Assembly: GCA_951813525.2 (NCBI GenBank)
Contig: CATOTJ020000002.1
Location: 2,232,001 to 2,296,000 of the forward strand
Origin: Thermohalobaculum sp951813525
GTDB taxonomy: Bacteria > Pseudomonadota > Alphaproteobacteria > Rhodobacterales > Rhodobacteraceae
Direction: 5' to 3'
Length of the DNA: 64,000 nucleotides
Part shown: one piece after another, positions 8,354 through 17,029 of the stretch
How positions within the stretch are numbered: position 1 is the first letter of the stretch
Layout of the letters: each line of letters opens with the position of its first letter
Position numbers and translations under genes: made by a program
The notes under the pieces: generated by a model
Told to the model about the DNA's origin: nothing
The model's database searches: none
Seen by the model: only the letters and a program-made list of their open reading frames with translations

Positions 8354-9079
8354 ATGGATCGCGCTGTTTTTCAGGCCATGGCAGCCGAGGAAGATAAGCA
8401 TTGGTGGTTCGCCAGCCGCCGCCGGGTTCTTTCCGGGTTGATCGCGCGCTGCGCGCGTCCGGCACGGGAAGGCAGGGTCTTGGACATGGGCTGCGGCAGC
8501 GGCGGCAACATGGCGATGCTGGCCGAGTTCGGACAGCTTGAAGGGATAGAATACGATGCCCCGGCGCGCGAAATCGCGGCCGAACGCGGAATTGCCCCGG
8601 TCGTCGCTGGCGGCTTGCCCGATGGGCTGGGCGTCGAAGATGGGCGGTTCGCATTGATCGGGTTGTTCGACGTGCTGGAACATGTCGAGCAGGATGTGGC
8701 GTCCTTGGCCGCGCTCGGGCAGAAGCTGTCGTCCGATGGGAAACTGATCGTCTCGGTTCCGGCCTTGCCGTGGCTCTGGTCCGACCACGACGTTACCCAC
8801 CACCACTATCGGCGATATACCAAAGCCAGCCTGCGGGCCGCGGTGGCCGAGGCCGGATTGCAATTGGACGGCGTTGGATATTTCAACACGCTTCTCTTCC
8901 CGCTCGCGCTGGCGCAGCGACTGGTCCAGAGGGCAACAGGATTGGGCAAAGGGGCGGCGGGCTTGCCGTCGCCGCCAGTCAACGCCGTGCTGCGTACGAT
9001 CTTTGGTTGGGAGCGGCACCTGATCGGTCGCGTACCGCTGCCCATCGGCCTGTCGGTTTGGGCGGTAATCCGCAAATGA
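8354..9079 (+). CDS. Class I SAM-dependent methyltransferase
   Basis: A 241-residue Rossmann-fold methyltransferase. Motif I is VLDMGCGSGGNMAML, the acidic loop residue is in EGIEYDAPAR, and motif IV-like FALIGLFDVLEHVEQD is clear. The segment HHHYRRYTKASLRAAVAEAG is typical of methyltransferases found in glycan and O-antigen clusters. The ATG at 8354 lies 10 bases after the glycosyltransferase stop, and its TGA overlaps the gtrA-like ATG (ATGA). The acceptor is probably a lipid-linked sugar or lipid intermediate made by the neighbouring gene products. Confidence 0.85.
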   Translation: MDRAVFQAMAAEEDKHWWFASRRRVLSGLIARCARPAREGRVLDMGCGSGGNMAMLAEFGQLEGIEYDAPAREIAAERGIAPVVAGGLPDGLGVEDGRFALIGLFDVLEHVEQDVASLAALGQKLSSDGKLIVSVPALPWLWSDHDVTHHHYRRYTKASLRAAVAEAGLQLDGVGYFNTLLFPLALAQRLVQRATGLGKGAAGLPSPPVNAVLRTIFGWERHLIGRVPLPIGLSVWAVIRK

Positions 9080-9459
9080 AGGATCTGCTGCGCGAGGCGC
9101 TGCGCTTCGCGTCGGTGGGCGCGGGGGCGACCATTGTCCATCTGGCTGTCGCCTGGATCGCCAACCGTCTGGGCGGTATTCCGCCCTACACCGCCAATTT
9201 CTGCGGGTTTCTGGCGGCCTTCAGTTTGTCCTATCTTGGCCATTTCTATTGGACTTTCAGCAAACTGTCCGGCCATGCACACCACTTACCGAGGTTCATC
9301 GTCGTCGCCTTGTTCGGTTATGCGCTGACGAATGTGATCGTCTGGGCCGTGGATGATCGCGGCGGATACCCGTTCGAAGCGGCTCTGGGCGTTATCCTGT
9401 TTGCAGTTCCCACAGCAACATGGTTGCTTTCGCGGCTTTGGGCGTTTCGCTCGGGATAG
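9076..9459 (+). CDS. GtrA-family membrane protein
   Basis: A 127-residue protein with four transmembrane segments of the GtrA/DPMS type. FASVGAGATIVHLAVAW, NFCGFLAAFSLSYLGHFYWTF and VPTATWLLSRLWAF match the family pattern, including the aromatic-rich loop and the C-terminal S-R-x-W-x-F. GtrA proteins are thought to help flip polyprenyl-phosphate-linked glucose or related sugars. It is the last gene of the DUF2029-GT2-methyltransferase-GtrA run and converges with plsC only 20 bp downstream. Confidence 0.86.
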   Translation: MKDLLREALRFASVGAGATIVHLAVAWIANRLGGIPPYTANFCGFLAAFSLSYLGHFYWTFSKLSGHAHHLPRFIVVALFGYALTNVIVWAVDDRGGYPFEAALGVILFAVPTATWLLSRLWAFRSG

Positions 9460-9479
9460 CGCCGCCACAGTTAGCATCG

Positions 9480-10262
9480 TTATTCCAACAGCCCGCGCCC
9501 GCGCAGCTCGGCCGCCGCTTCCGTGGCCAAACGGTCGGCGCCCTCTTCGATCCGCCCGCCGATCTGATCCAGCAATCCGGCGGTGGGCCGTCCCGCTTCG
9601 ATCTTCCCCAGGAATTCGACCACCACGGTGCCCGGCGTGCGCCGAATGCCTGTGCGCGGCCAGAACCAACCGGTGTTCAGCGCCACCAGCACCAATGGCG
9701 CGGCGGTCGCCTCGTAAAGGCGGACAACGCCGGACCGAAAGGGCATATTGGCGCCGGGGCGAACCCTTGTGCCCTGCGGATAGATGATGATCTGGCGGCC
9801 TTTCGCCTGTTCCATGGCCCCGCGCAACATCACATGCATCGCTTCTTTTCCGGCGCTGCGGTCGATGGGAATCGATCCCAGCCGTTCGGCATAGGCGCCA
9901 AGAACCGGAACATATCGAATCGATTTCTTCATCACAAAAGCCGGGCGCGGCAGCACGCGTGTCAGTGCAATAATATCCAGAAAGGACTGATGCTTCGAGG
10001 CAACGATACACGGGCCTTGCGGGATCTCGCCGCGATATTCGACGCGGGTGCCAACGATCACCCGCAACATCCACAGCACCGCTTTGCAATAGGCATGGAT
10101 AAAAATGATCGAGCCCTCGCGCGAGAGCAGCGACGGGATCAGGCACAACAACCCCATCACCAGCAACAGGCCATACATCCCGGCAATAAAGATCAGTCCG
10201 CGCAATGCGCCCAGCGGCCCACCCAGGCTTTCTGGCGGTTTCGGCGGTTGTGACGTGCTCAT
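9480..10262 (-). CDS. plsC: 1-acyl-sn-glycerol-3-phosphate acyltransferase
   Basis: Acylates lysophosphatidate to phosphatidate in phospholipid synthesis at the inner membrane. An N-terminal hydrophobic segment (about 28-48) precedes the acyltransferase domain with the H-x4-D motif in SKHQSFLDI. The later blocks LGSIPIDRSAG and IIYPQGTRVRPG (a PQGTR variant of EGTR) are also clear. The ATG at 10262 overlaps the ftsX stop, so the gene is translated as the third member of an ftsE-ftsX-plsC operon. The product is 260 residues, normal for PlsC. Confidence 0.9.
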   Translation of the reverse strand: MSTSQPPKPPESLGGPLGALRGLIFIAGMYGLLLVMGLLCLIPSLLSREGSIIFIHAYCKAVLWMLRVIVGTRVEYRGEIPQGPCIVASKHQSFLDIIALTRVLPRPAFVMKKSIRYVPVLGAYAERLGSIPIDRSAGKEAMHVMLRGAMEQAKGRQIIIYPQGTRVRPGANMPFRSGVVRLYEATAAPLVLVALNTGWFWPRTGIRRTPGTVVVEFLGKIEAGRPTAGLLDQIGGRIEEGADRLATEAAAELRGRGLLE

Positions 10263-11155
10263 TGCAGCTGCCGCAGCATGGCGCCAACCGCCCAGCGGGC
10301 CGTCAGCCAAGCCACCAGCGCACCCAACGCAGGCACCCCGACCGCCATCACCAGCCATCCGGTCCAGCCCGGCGACAGAACATCGCCCAGGCCGATTTCG
10401 CCATCGACTTCCGGCAGCAACAGCAGAATCAGACAGGCCAGCAGAGCGCCTGCCAACCCGCCAAGAGCCGCGCGCATGGCCAATGCCGGAACAAAGGCCT
10501 GCACCAGAAACTGTTCCTCGCCACCGATCAGGCGCACGGTTTTGATGGTTTCGCGATTCGCGATCAGTGTCGCGCGGGCCGCAAATGCCACCATTGCGAT
10601 GGTGGTCAGCAAAACCAGAACGGTCGCTGCCAGTGCGACGCGCTCCAACGCATTTGCAGCGGCGGCAAGCGGTCCGCGCCAGGTTGCGTGATCGTCATAG
10701 ATTGCGCCGCTTACGGTCAGATCCAAGCGCCCTTGCAACGCCTCGCTGTCCGGCCCTGCGCCCTGGATCGTGACATCGATCAGGCGCGGAGCGGGTAAAT
10801 CGGCCAAATCGCCCTCGCCGCCAAGCCAAGGCGCGATCAACGCCGCCTGTTCGGCGTCGCTCAGCGCACGGGCCTCTTTTACACCAGGTGTCGTTCGCAA
10901 CACCTCCAAGACTGCTTTGACACGGTCCTCGACATCGCCTTCCAGTGCCGAGATTCGGACGGTCGCAACCCCTGCCAAATCGGTCCGCCAAGCGTCCGCC
11001 AAGTTGCCCGCAGCGAACGAGGCAGCGACCGTCAGCACAGCCAGAAACGCCATGGCCGCAGCAATCAGGGCCGTTAATGGCGCTGTCCAGCCGGTGCGCG
11101 GCAGGATCATGGGCCGCGCCGAAGGGCGGACGGTTGGGCCGGTTTCACCGCTCAC
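10259..11155 (-). CDS. ftsX: Cell division protein FtsX (ABC transporter permease-like)
   Basis: The membrane partner of FtsE, coupling the divisome to periplasmic peptidoglycan hydrolases. At 298 residues it shows the FtsX layout: a cytoplasmic N-terminus, TM1 (about 27-50), a periplasmic domain containing TPGVKEARALSDAEQ and then three C-terminal helices. The conserved cytoplasmic segment IANRETIKTVRLIGGEEQFL lies between TM2 and TM3. Both ends overlap neighbours by 4 bases: its ATG with the ftsE stop and its TGA with the plsC ATG. Confidence 0.9.
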   Translation of the reverse strand: MSGETGPTVRPSARPMILPRTGWTAPLTALIAAAMAFLAVLTVAASFAAGNLADAWRTDLAGVATVRISALEGDVEDRVKAVLEVLRTTPGVKEARALSDAEQAALIAPWLGGEGDLADLPAPRLIDVTIQGAGPDSEALQGRLDLTVSGAIYDDHATWRGPLAAAANALERVALAATVLVLLTTIAMVAFAARATLIANRETIKTVRLIGGEEQFLVQAFVPALAMRAALGGLAGALLACLILLLLPEVDGEIGLGDVLSPGWTGWLVMAVGVPALGALVAWLTARWAVGAMLRQLQ

Positions 11156-11871
11156 AATGCCGCCGCCGCGCGTGACAATTGTCCATCAGCCAGCCGCAGG
11201 ACATGGGCCTCGACCAGAGATTTGGCCGTGCGGATCAAACCCATGTCATGCGTGGCCAACAGGACGGTTTTACCCAACCGGTTCAATTCGATCAGCAGAC
11301 GCAGGATCCGGCCGCCCATCTCCGGGTCGATATTGCCTGTCGGCTCGTCCGCCAGGATCAACTCGGGCGAGTTGATCACGGCACGGGCAATCGCCGCGCG
11401 CTGTTTTTCACCCGCCGATAGCTGTGGCGGAAAGGCCCCCGCCCGGTCTTCCAGACCGACCCAGCGCACCAATTCCATGACATCCTCGCCTTGGTCCGCA
11501 ACCGAGACGTCCGCGGCGCGCAGCGGCAAGGCGATATTGTCGATCACATTCATATGGTCGAGGAGACGGAACTCCTGAAAAACCACACCGATCCGGCGTC
11601 TGGTCCGGGCCACACCCGAGGCATCCAGACCCGCAGGATCCTGCCCGAACAGGCTGAATGCTCCGGTGTTCGGACGATGCTCGAGATACAACAGCTTCAT
11701 CAAGGTCGTCTTGCCGGAACCGGACGGCCCGGTCAGAAAGTGAAATGACCCCGGTTCGATATCGACGCTGACATCGTCCAACGTGGACCGGTCGTCATAC
11801 CCGAAGGAAACATTCTCCAGCCGGATCAATTCTTGCCCCGATTTCTGCCTATTTGCGCTGCGCCGCGACAT
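11152..11871 (-). CDS. ftsE: Cell division ATP-binding protein FtsE
   Basis: The ABC ATPase of the FtsEX complex. In 239 residues it has Walker A GPSGSGKTT, the Q-loop VFQEFRLLDHMNV (FQ-x-x-LL typical of FtsE), the signature LSAGEKQRAAIARA, Walker B LILADEPTGNID and the H-switch ATHD. It is the first gene of the minus-strand ftsE-ftsX-plsC operon and divergent from a zinc-ribbon membrane protein, with about 110 bp between them for promoters. Confidence 0.94.
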   Translation of the reverse strand: MSRRSANRQKSGQELIRLENVSFGYDDRSTLDDVSVDIEPGSFHFLTGPSGSGKTTLMKLLYLEHRPNTGAFSLFGQDPAGLDASGVARTRRRIGVVFQEFRLLDHMNVIDNIALPLRAADVSVADQGEDVMELVRWVGLEDRAGAFPPQLSAGEKQRAAIARAVINSPELILADEPTGNIDPEMGGRILRLLIELNRLGKTVLLATHDMGLIRTAKSLVEAHVLRLADGQLSRAAAAL

Positions 11872-11981
11872 TGGCAGAGCTTGCCGATTGCTTCAATAGA
11901 CGCCCGCAGCTTGGCGGCGCGGCAAAGGCAGGATAAGATCGCCTCAAAGCTCGACAGGGAATGGGCAAGGAACAAACCAAA

Positions 11982-12920
11982 ATGGAACTGATCTGTCCCT
12001 CATGCGAGGCGCGCTATCAACTGCCGGAAGGCTCGATTTCCGGCAAAGGTCGCCAGGTCTCGTGCATGAATTGCGGCAATAGTTGGCATGCCTATCCGCC
12101 TATGCGGCTTGGCGATCCGACTGCGGGCGGCGAAGCGCGGCCGCAAACAGACCCCAAGGGCATCAGGTATGAGCCACCCGCAGGCGCGCCGCGCCCGGGA
12201 GAGCGCAGGGTACAAGAACCGCCATATTCCGAAATGGGCGGTCCTGCACCGATGTCGCCGGTTACGCCGCCTGCGCACGACGCACCTGTCGAGGCGATCG
12301 GTGCAGGTGGACGGAATCGGGCTGACAATTCGCGCAGTGAACAAATGGCCGAGATTCGACAGATGCTGGCCGAAGTTCAATCCGATGAACGAAATCAGGA
12401 CGCTTCGCGCCCCGAAGCAGAGACAACCCGGATCATTCCGGCAGGTGCAGCGCGGTTGTCGCCCGCCGAGGAAGAAGCCGACCGCGCCCGCCAGCGGTTG
12501 ATGGAGGAACGCGCCGACGCAGAACGTGCGGCGCGCGAGGCAGAAGCGGCCCGCGACGACACTGTCGATGAAGGCGATCTGCGCCGCCGCATCGACCGCC
12601 ATCAGGATCGGGATCAGCCGAAACAGACTGACGTCAAGAAAATCCGCCGCAAACACGACCGGCGCGTTAATCAGAAAAAGCACGCCGCCAAGGCGGGGTC
12701 AGGTGCCTTCCTGACCGGTTTTCTGCTGGTCGCCGTAATCGCTGCAACCATGGTTTCGCTTTACGTATTGACACCGCAGATCGTTGCCAGGGTGCCTGAA
12801 GCGGAACGTCCCATGGAAGAATATCGCGCCACGACGGACCGCCTGCGGGTCGGCGCTTCGGAAAGCATCGCCGGGCTTCAGGAATGGATGGTTGAGAAGT
12901 TTGGCGACAAGGAAGAATGA
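11982..12920 (+). CDS. Zinc-ribbon (MJ0042-type) single-pass membrane protein
   Basis: The protein opens with a four-cysteine zinc ribbon (CPSCEARY and CMNCGNSW), typical of alphaproteobacterial MJ0042-domain proteins. A long low-complexity charged middle follows (about 90-225, rich in Glu, Arg, Asp and Ala), then one transmembrane helix (about 243-268) and a short periplasmic tail. I prefer the ATG at 11982, which puts the zinc ribbon at the very N-terminus with AAGGAA 10 bases upstream. An in-frame ATG at 11961 is possible. Function is unknown. The position opposite ftsEX is one I recall as common in Rhodobacterales. Confidence 0.82.
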   Translation: MELICPSCEARYQLPEGSISGKGRQVSCMNCGNSWHAYPPMRLGDPTAGGEARPQTDPKGIRYEPPAGAPRPGERRVQEPPYSEMGGPAPMSPVTPPAHDAPVEAIGAGGRNRADNSRSEQMAEIRQMLAEVQSDERNQDASRPEAETTRIIPAGAARLSPAEEEADRARQRLMEERADAERAAREAEAARDDTVDEGDLRRRIDRHQDRDQPKQTDVKKIRRKHDRRVNQKKHAAKAGSGAFLTGFLLVAVIAATMVSLYVLTPQIVARVPEAERPMEEYRATTDRLRVGASESIAGLQEWMVEKFGDKEE

Positions 12921-12957
12921 TCGAAGTCATTCCTGTCTGAACGCAAACGGCCCTGGA

Positions 12958-14289
12958 TTATTCGGTCGTTTTCAGACCGACAGGCTTACCGACCACAACA
13001 ATCGACAACGCCTCTGGCTTCAGGATGCGGGCCGCGGCGCGGTTGGCATCCTGCAGCGTTACGGCTTCAATCAGGCCATTGCGCTCGTTGATGTAATTGG
13101 CATCCAGACCATCCTCCATCTGAATGAACAGCAGATAGTTTGCGATCTTGGAGTTTGAATCAAAGCGCAGAGGGAAAGACCCGGTCAGATAGGTTTTCGC
13201 TGCCTTCAGGTCTTCTTCGGTCAGGCCCTTTTCAGCCATCTTGGCCCATTCAGCGCGGATCACGTCGATGCTTTCGGCGATCCGTTCGTTCGCCGTCTGG
13301 ACGCCGCCCATCCACATATGCGTTTCGTCATAGACGCGCGGATAGGAGTAAACGGAGTAGGCGAGGCCCCGCTTCTCACGCACCTCCTCGGTCAGTCGCG
13401 AAATAAATCCGCCACCGCCCAGGATATAGTTCATCACAAAACCGGGGATAAAATCCGGATCGTCACGGGGCAGGCCAGCGTGGCCAAAGATCGCCACCGA
13501 TTGCGGGATGTCCTGATCGACCACAAAAATTCCGGCAGGCGGCGTGTTCCCGGCAAATTCGGATCCGTGCTTCTCGCCTTCGGCCAAACCTTCCAGCAAA
13601 CGATCGACCATGCGCCCGGCTCGGTCAGCGTCGATGGCACCGACGACGACAACAGCCGAGTTGGCCCGCGTCATCAGGCGGGCATGGGCGCGGCGAAAGT
13701 CATCCGGGCCAAAACCTTTGACGGTCTCGACCGTTCCGTTCGAATCCCTGCCATAAGGATGATCGGGGAAGGCCCGCGACCACCATGTGTTTGATGCGAT
13801 GCTGTCCGGGTCAGTTTCGGAACTGGCGATTGAGGAAAGAATCTGACCGCGAACCCGCTCGACCGGAGCCGTATCGAATCGGGGTTGCGTCATGGTCATC
13901 GCCAGAAACTCGATCCCGTCGTCCAAGGTTTCCGCAAGGAATCGGCCGCTGACCTCGACCCGGTCGACCGTCGAGCCAAAGGAAACCTGCGCCGAGATTT
14001 CATCGGCGCGGGCCGACCATGCGGTCGCGTCCAGATCGCCGGCACCTTCGTTCATCAGCGACATCGTAAAGTTCGAAAGGCCGACTTCGGCGGCGCTGTC
14101 CAACCCGGCCCCGCCGTGAAAGCCCAATTCGACCGAGACGATCGGGATTGACGGTTCTTCAACCAGCCAGAACAGCTTTCCACCCGGACTTGTCACTTCC
14201 TGAATGTCGAACGCCCGCGCCGGTAAAACCAGCAGCGGCAGAACCAGAAGAGCGGCGCCAAGACGCTTCATGTTCGTCTGAAGACCCAT
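12958..14289 (-). CDS. M16-family peptidase-like protein lacking the zinc motif
   Basis: An exported pitrilysin-fold protein of 443 residues with a signal peptide (about 1-26, ending LPARA). The region aligned to the M16 zinc site reads GLSNFTMSLMNEG, so HxxEH is absent and the subunit is predicted to be non-catalytic. The C-terminal half keeps the R/Y-type substrate-side features (EVREKRGLAYSVYS). Its ATG overlaps the stop of the active M16 gene upstream (ATGA) behind a strong AAGGAAGGG ribosome site. The two probably form a heterodimer, as with bacterial PqqF-like/mitochondrial MPP pairs. Confidence 0.87.
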   Translation of the reverse strand: MGLQTNMKRLGAALLVLPLLVLPARAFDIQEVTSPGGKLFWLVEEPSIPIVSVELGFHGGAGLDSAAEVGLSNFTMSLMNEGAGDLDATAWSARADEISAQVSFGSTVDRVEVSGRFLAETLDDGIEFLAMTMTQPRFDTAPVERVRGQILSSIASSETDPDSIASNTWWSRAFPDHPYGRDSNGTVETVKGFGPDDFRRAHARLMTRANSAVVVVGAIDADRAGRMVDRLLEGLAEGEKHGSEFAGNTPPAGIFVVDQDIPQSVAIFGHAGLPRDDPDFIPGFVMNYILGGGGFISRLTEEVREKRGLAYSVYSYPRVYDETHMWMGGVQTANERIAESIDVIRAEWAKMAEKGLTEEDLKAAKTYLTGSFPLRFDSNSKIANYLLFIQMEDGLDANYINERNGLIEAVTLQDANRAAARILKPEALSIVVVGKPVGLKTTE

Positions 14290-15617
14290 CACGATTTCCC
14301 TTCCTTGCGCTGCAACCAACCGGTCACGGAGCGTTCGATCTTCAGATATTTTTCAGCCACGGCCTGAACGTCGGCCGCAGTGACCGCGTCATAGGTTGCA
14401 GGCCAGTTGTGAATGTCTTCGATCGTTCGGCCGGTCGACAGCACCGAGCCGTAGAGGCGTGCCAAAGACGACTGATCGTCCTGTCGAAAGATTCGCGCGG
14501 CACGGGCGACGCGCTTGACCCGCTCCATCTCGGCTTCGGTCGGGCCATGTACGATAAAACGTGCGATTTCGGCGTCAAGCGCCGCCTCGACCTCTGCCAA
14601 ACTGCTGCTCGCGCCGGGAACCGCATAAATTGTCATGCTGGTCTGATCGCGTGGCTGCGACGAATACCAACCGCCCGTCGAAATTGCGATCTTTTGCTTT
14701 ACCTGCAGGCTTTGCGAAAATCGGGATGTGATTCCGTCGGACAGAATTTGCGACAGGATCGACAAGGCTGCCGACTCGCCAGCTTTGTCCGCGCTGTAGG
14801 ACGGCACCAGATAGGATCGCATGACATAGGGCTGACGCACCCGGGCGTCTTCCATCTCGATCCGCCGCGCCGCCAGGTGCGGGGGTTCTTGCGGGCGCGG
14901 ATCGGCAGGACGGCCCGACGGTTTCAGCGGCCCATAATATTTCTTGGCCAGTTCTTCAACGCGTTCGGGCGTGACATCGCCCGCAACCACCAGGATTGCA
15001 TTATCGGGGGCATAGTAGCGCTCGTAAAACTCCAGCGCATGGTCCAGCGATAGCTGCTCCATCTCTCGGCGCCAGCCGATAATCGGCACACCATAGGGGT
15101 GGTTCAGGAACAACGCGGCGCGCATCTGCTCGGAAAACAGTGCGTCGGGCGAATTATCGGTGCGCGAGTTACGCTCCTCGATGATCACTTCGCGCTCTAC
15201 TTCGACGTGCTCCTTGGTGATGACGACATCGACCATCCGGTCGGCTTCCATCTTCATCACCAGTTCCAGCCGGTCGGCAGCGATCCGTTGGAAATACCCG
15301 GTATAGTCCCACGAGGTGAAGGCATTGTCCCGTCCGCCATTGGCGGCGATGATCTTTGAAAACGCACCGTCCGGAATCTCGTCGGTTCCTTTGAACATCA
15401 GGTGTTCCAGAAAGTGCGCAATTCCGGAAACACCGCGCAATTCGTCCGCCGAACCGACACGGTACCAGACCATATGGGTGACGACGGGCGCACGGTGATC
15501 TTCGATCACCACGACGTCCATTCCATTGTCCAACTTGAACGACGTTACGGGCGGATCTGCAAACGCGGGCACCGCGGCCAAAATGGCCAGCGCTGCCCCG
15601 AGAATGGTTCTGATCAT
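14289..15617 (-). CDS. M16-family zinc metallopeptidase (catalytic subunit)
   Basis: An exported insulinase/pitrilysin-family protease of 442 residues. Signal peptide about 1-20 (ILAAVPAFA). The inverted zinc motif HFLEH is present near residue 68 in SGIAHFLEHLMFKGT, with the downstream third ligand in VEREVIIEER about 75 residues later. It should degrade periplasmic peptides with the paired inactive homologue encoded immediately downstream. It is the third gene in the run lspA, DUF3035 lipoprotein, M16, M16. Confidence 0.93.
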   Translation of the reverse strand: MIRTILGAALAILAAVPAFADPPVTSFKLDNGMDVVVIEDHRAPVVTHMVWYRVGSADELRGVSGIAHFLEHLMFKGTDEIPDGAFSKIIAANGGRDNAFTSWDYTGYFQRIAADRLELVMKMEADRMVDVVITKEHVEVEREVIIEERNSRTDNSPDALFSEQMRAALFLNHPYGVPIIGWRREMEQLSLDHALEFYERYYAPDNAILVVAGDVTPERVEELAKKYYGPLKPSGRPADPRPQEPPHLAARRIEMEDARVRQPYVMRSYLVPSYSADKAGESAALSILSQILSDGITSRFSQSLQVKQKIAISTGGWYSSQPRDQTSMTIYAVPGASSSLAEVEAALDAEIARFIVHGPTEAEMERVKRVARAARIFRQDDQSSLARLYGSVLSTGRTIEDIHNWPATYDAVTAADVQAVAEKYLKIERSVTGWLQRKEGKS

Positions 15618-15702
15618 CAGGACCTCCGAGACATGACTTCGTAATAAATAGGGGGAATGCGGCGCCGGACCAGTAACCGGCGCTCACACCATTGCGAGTT
15701 TA

Positions 15703-16317
15703 TCAGGAACTGCCCTTCTTCTGGTTCCCATAGGGGAACTTGGGCGAATATTCCTCACCTGGGCTGATATAGCCTTCCTTCGCGGCGTCGGGATCGACCG
15801 TTGGTTTGTCGTCGGGGTCGACCGGCGCCGGTGCGACACCGGTTGTACGCAGCCGCCGCGATTCGGCGTTGGGATCCAAAACGTTTTCGGCCTTCTCGCC
15901 GTCCAGGTTCAGCAACTCCAGGACCGTCGGCGCATCATAGGGTTTGTTGCGCGTCAACTCGGCCTCGCTGGCCTCGAGCGCCGTACCCGATTCACCCCTG
16001 GTCGAACTGGCCGTGGCCGCGGCGACCAACGCCGACTCGCCTGACGACCCGGCCCCCGATGCATCGTTTGGCGTCCCGGTCAGCGCTGTACGGGCATCGC
16101 CGTAGGGGTCCAACTCCAACGGCGAGCGTTCGCCCAGCCGGGGCTCCGGCAGGTTGGTATTGTTTGGCATGTTCAACGGCTTGCGGGTGGTGACGCGGAA
16201 TTCATCCGGCGGCGGTGCGCCGCCCGACAACGCTTCCAATGGGCTGCCGATTCTGTCGCAGGCGGCCAGGGCCGCTGTGGCTGTCCCGCAAATCAGCAGG
16301 GTCTTGATCGCTTTCAT
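15703..16317 (-). CDS. DUF3035-family lipoprotein
   Basis: A secreted lipoprotein of about 204 residues with lipobox AALAAC (Cys near residue 19) after the hydrophobic stretch AIKTLLICGTATAAL. The mature part is polar and proline-rich, with FRVTTRKPLNMPNNTNLPEP and a C-terminal GYISPGEEYSPKFPYGNQ; this layout matches what I know of DUF3035. The ATG at 16317 is chosen because it places the signal peptide at the N-terminus. It follows lspA, the enzyme that would cleave its own lipobox, by about 100 bp. Function unknown. Confidence 0.82.
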   Translation of the reverse strand: MKAIKTLLICGTATAALAACDRIGSPLEALSGGAPPPDEFRVTTRKPLNMPNNTNLPEPRLGERSPLELDPYGDARTALTGTPNDASGAGSSGESALVAAATASSTRGESGTALEASEAELTRNKPYDAPTVLELLNLDGEKAENVLDPNAESRRLRTTGVAPAPVDPDDKPTVDPDAAKEGYISPGEEYSPKFPYGNQKKGSS

Positions 16318-16420
16318 CGTCGTCGGACCTCCGGTCTCGTCTCCAACCCCTCCGGGCGGCGCATTCTGACGGCTTGGGCCGTCAATGGCAATCGTCATGC
16401 TTGTGGCGTCTTGTGGATCG

Positions 16421-16894
16421 TCAGGCCTTTAACGCAATCCAGACCGCACCCAGGAATATCGCAATGTCGGCGACATTGAACGAATACGGATTGTGAAAGC
16501 CGCAACAGCTCATGTTCAGAAAGTCCGCGACCGCCTGCCAATGGGTTGCGCGGTCCCAGGCATTACCGATAGCACCGCCCACGACAAACCCGGTGCCCCA
16601 AGCCATCGCCCGGCTGCCACGCCGCATCGTCCATACGATCAGCGCCAACGAGATGACAACGGCGATGCCGATCAGGATCCATGGCGATGTGCCGCTGCCC
16701 AGCCCGAAATTGATGCCTTTGTTCCAGGCCATGATGAAATTCAGATAAGGGTCCCAAACCTCGATCCGGAGCGAGGTTTTCAGGTCCAGATAGTCGACAA
16801 CGTACCATTTCGTTAAACGGTCCAGTGCCAAGATCACCAGTGTTACCGGCAGGATTATTCGGGTCAGCACGCGCATATCGGCGGACATAGTCAC
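16421..16894 (-). CDS. lspA: Lipoprotein signal peptidase (signal peptidase II)
   Basis: Aspartyl protease that removes signal peptides from diacylated prolipoproteins in the inner membrane. At 157 residues it has four transmembrane helices and the family motifs DRLTKW, NKGINFGL, GGAIGNAWDRATHWQAVADFL and FNVADIAIF, containing both catalytic aspartates. An in-frame ATG at 16888 could be the start. It leads a minus-strand operon with the DUF3035 lipoprotein and the two M16 peptidase genes. Confidence 0.93.
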   Translation of the reverse strand: MTMSADMRVLTRIILPVTLVILALDRLTKWYVVDYLDLKTSLRIEVWDPYLNFIMAWNKGINFGLGSGTSPWILIGIAVVISLALIVWTMRRGSRAMAWGTGFVVGGAIGNAWDRATHWQAVADFLNMSCCGFHNPYSFNVADIAIFLGAVWIALKA

Positions 16895-17029
16895 AAACTT
16901 CGCGCGGCGCCACCGCCCAGATGCCGCAATGCGAACAGATGTGTCCCGCTCAGATTTGGAAATCGAATATCTTGGCTGTTTCGCGCTTTCGCGTCATACT
17001 TATTTACATCTTGATATGGAGGACTATCG

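Noticed and set aside
12914..12935. Terminator between the zinc-ribbon gene and the M16 gene
   Set aside because: GAATGA/TCATTC gives only a 6-bp A/T-rich stem that overlaps the stop codon, with no T-run.
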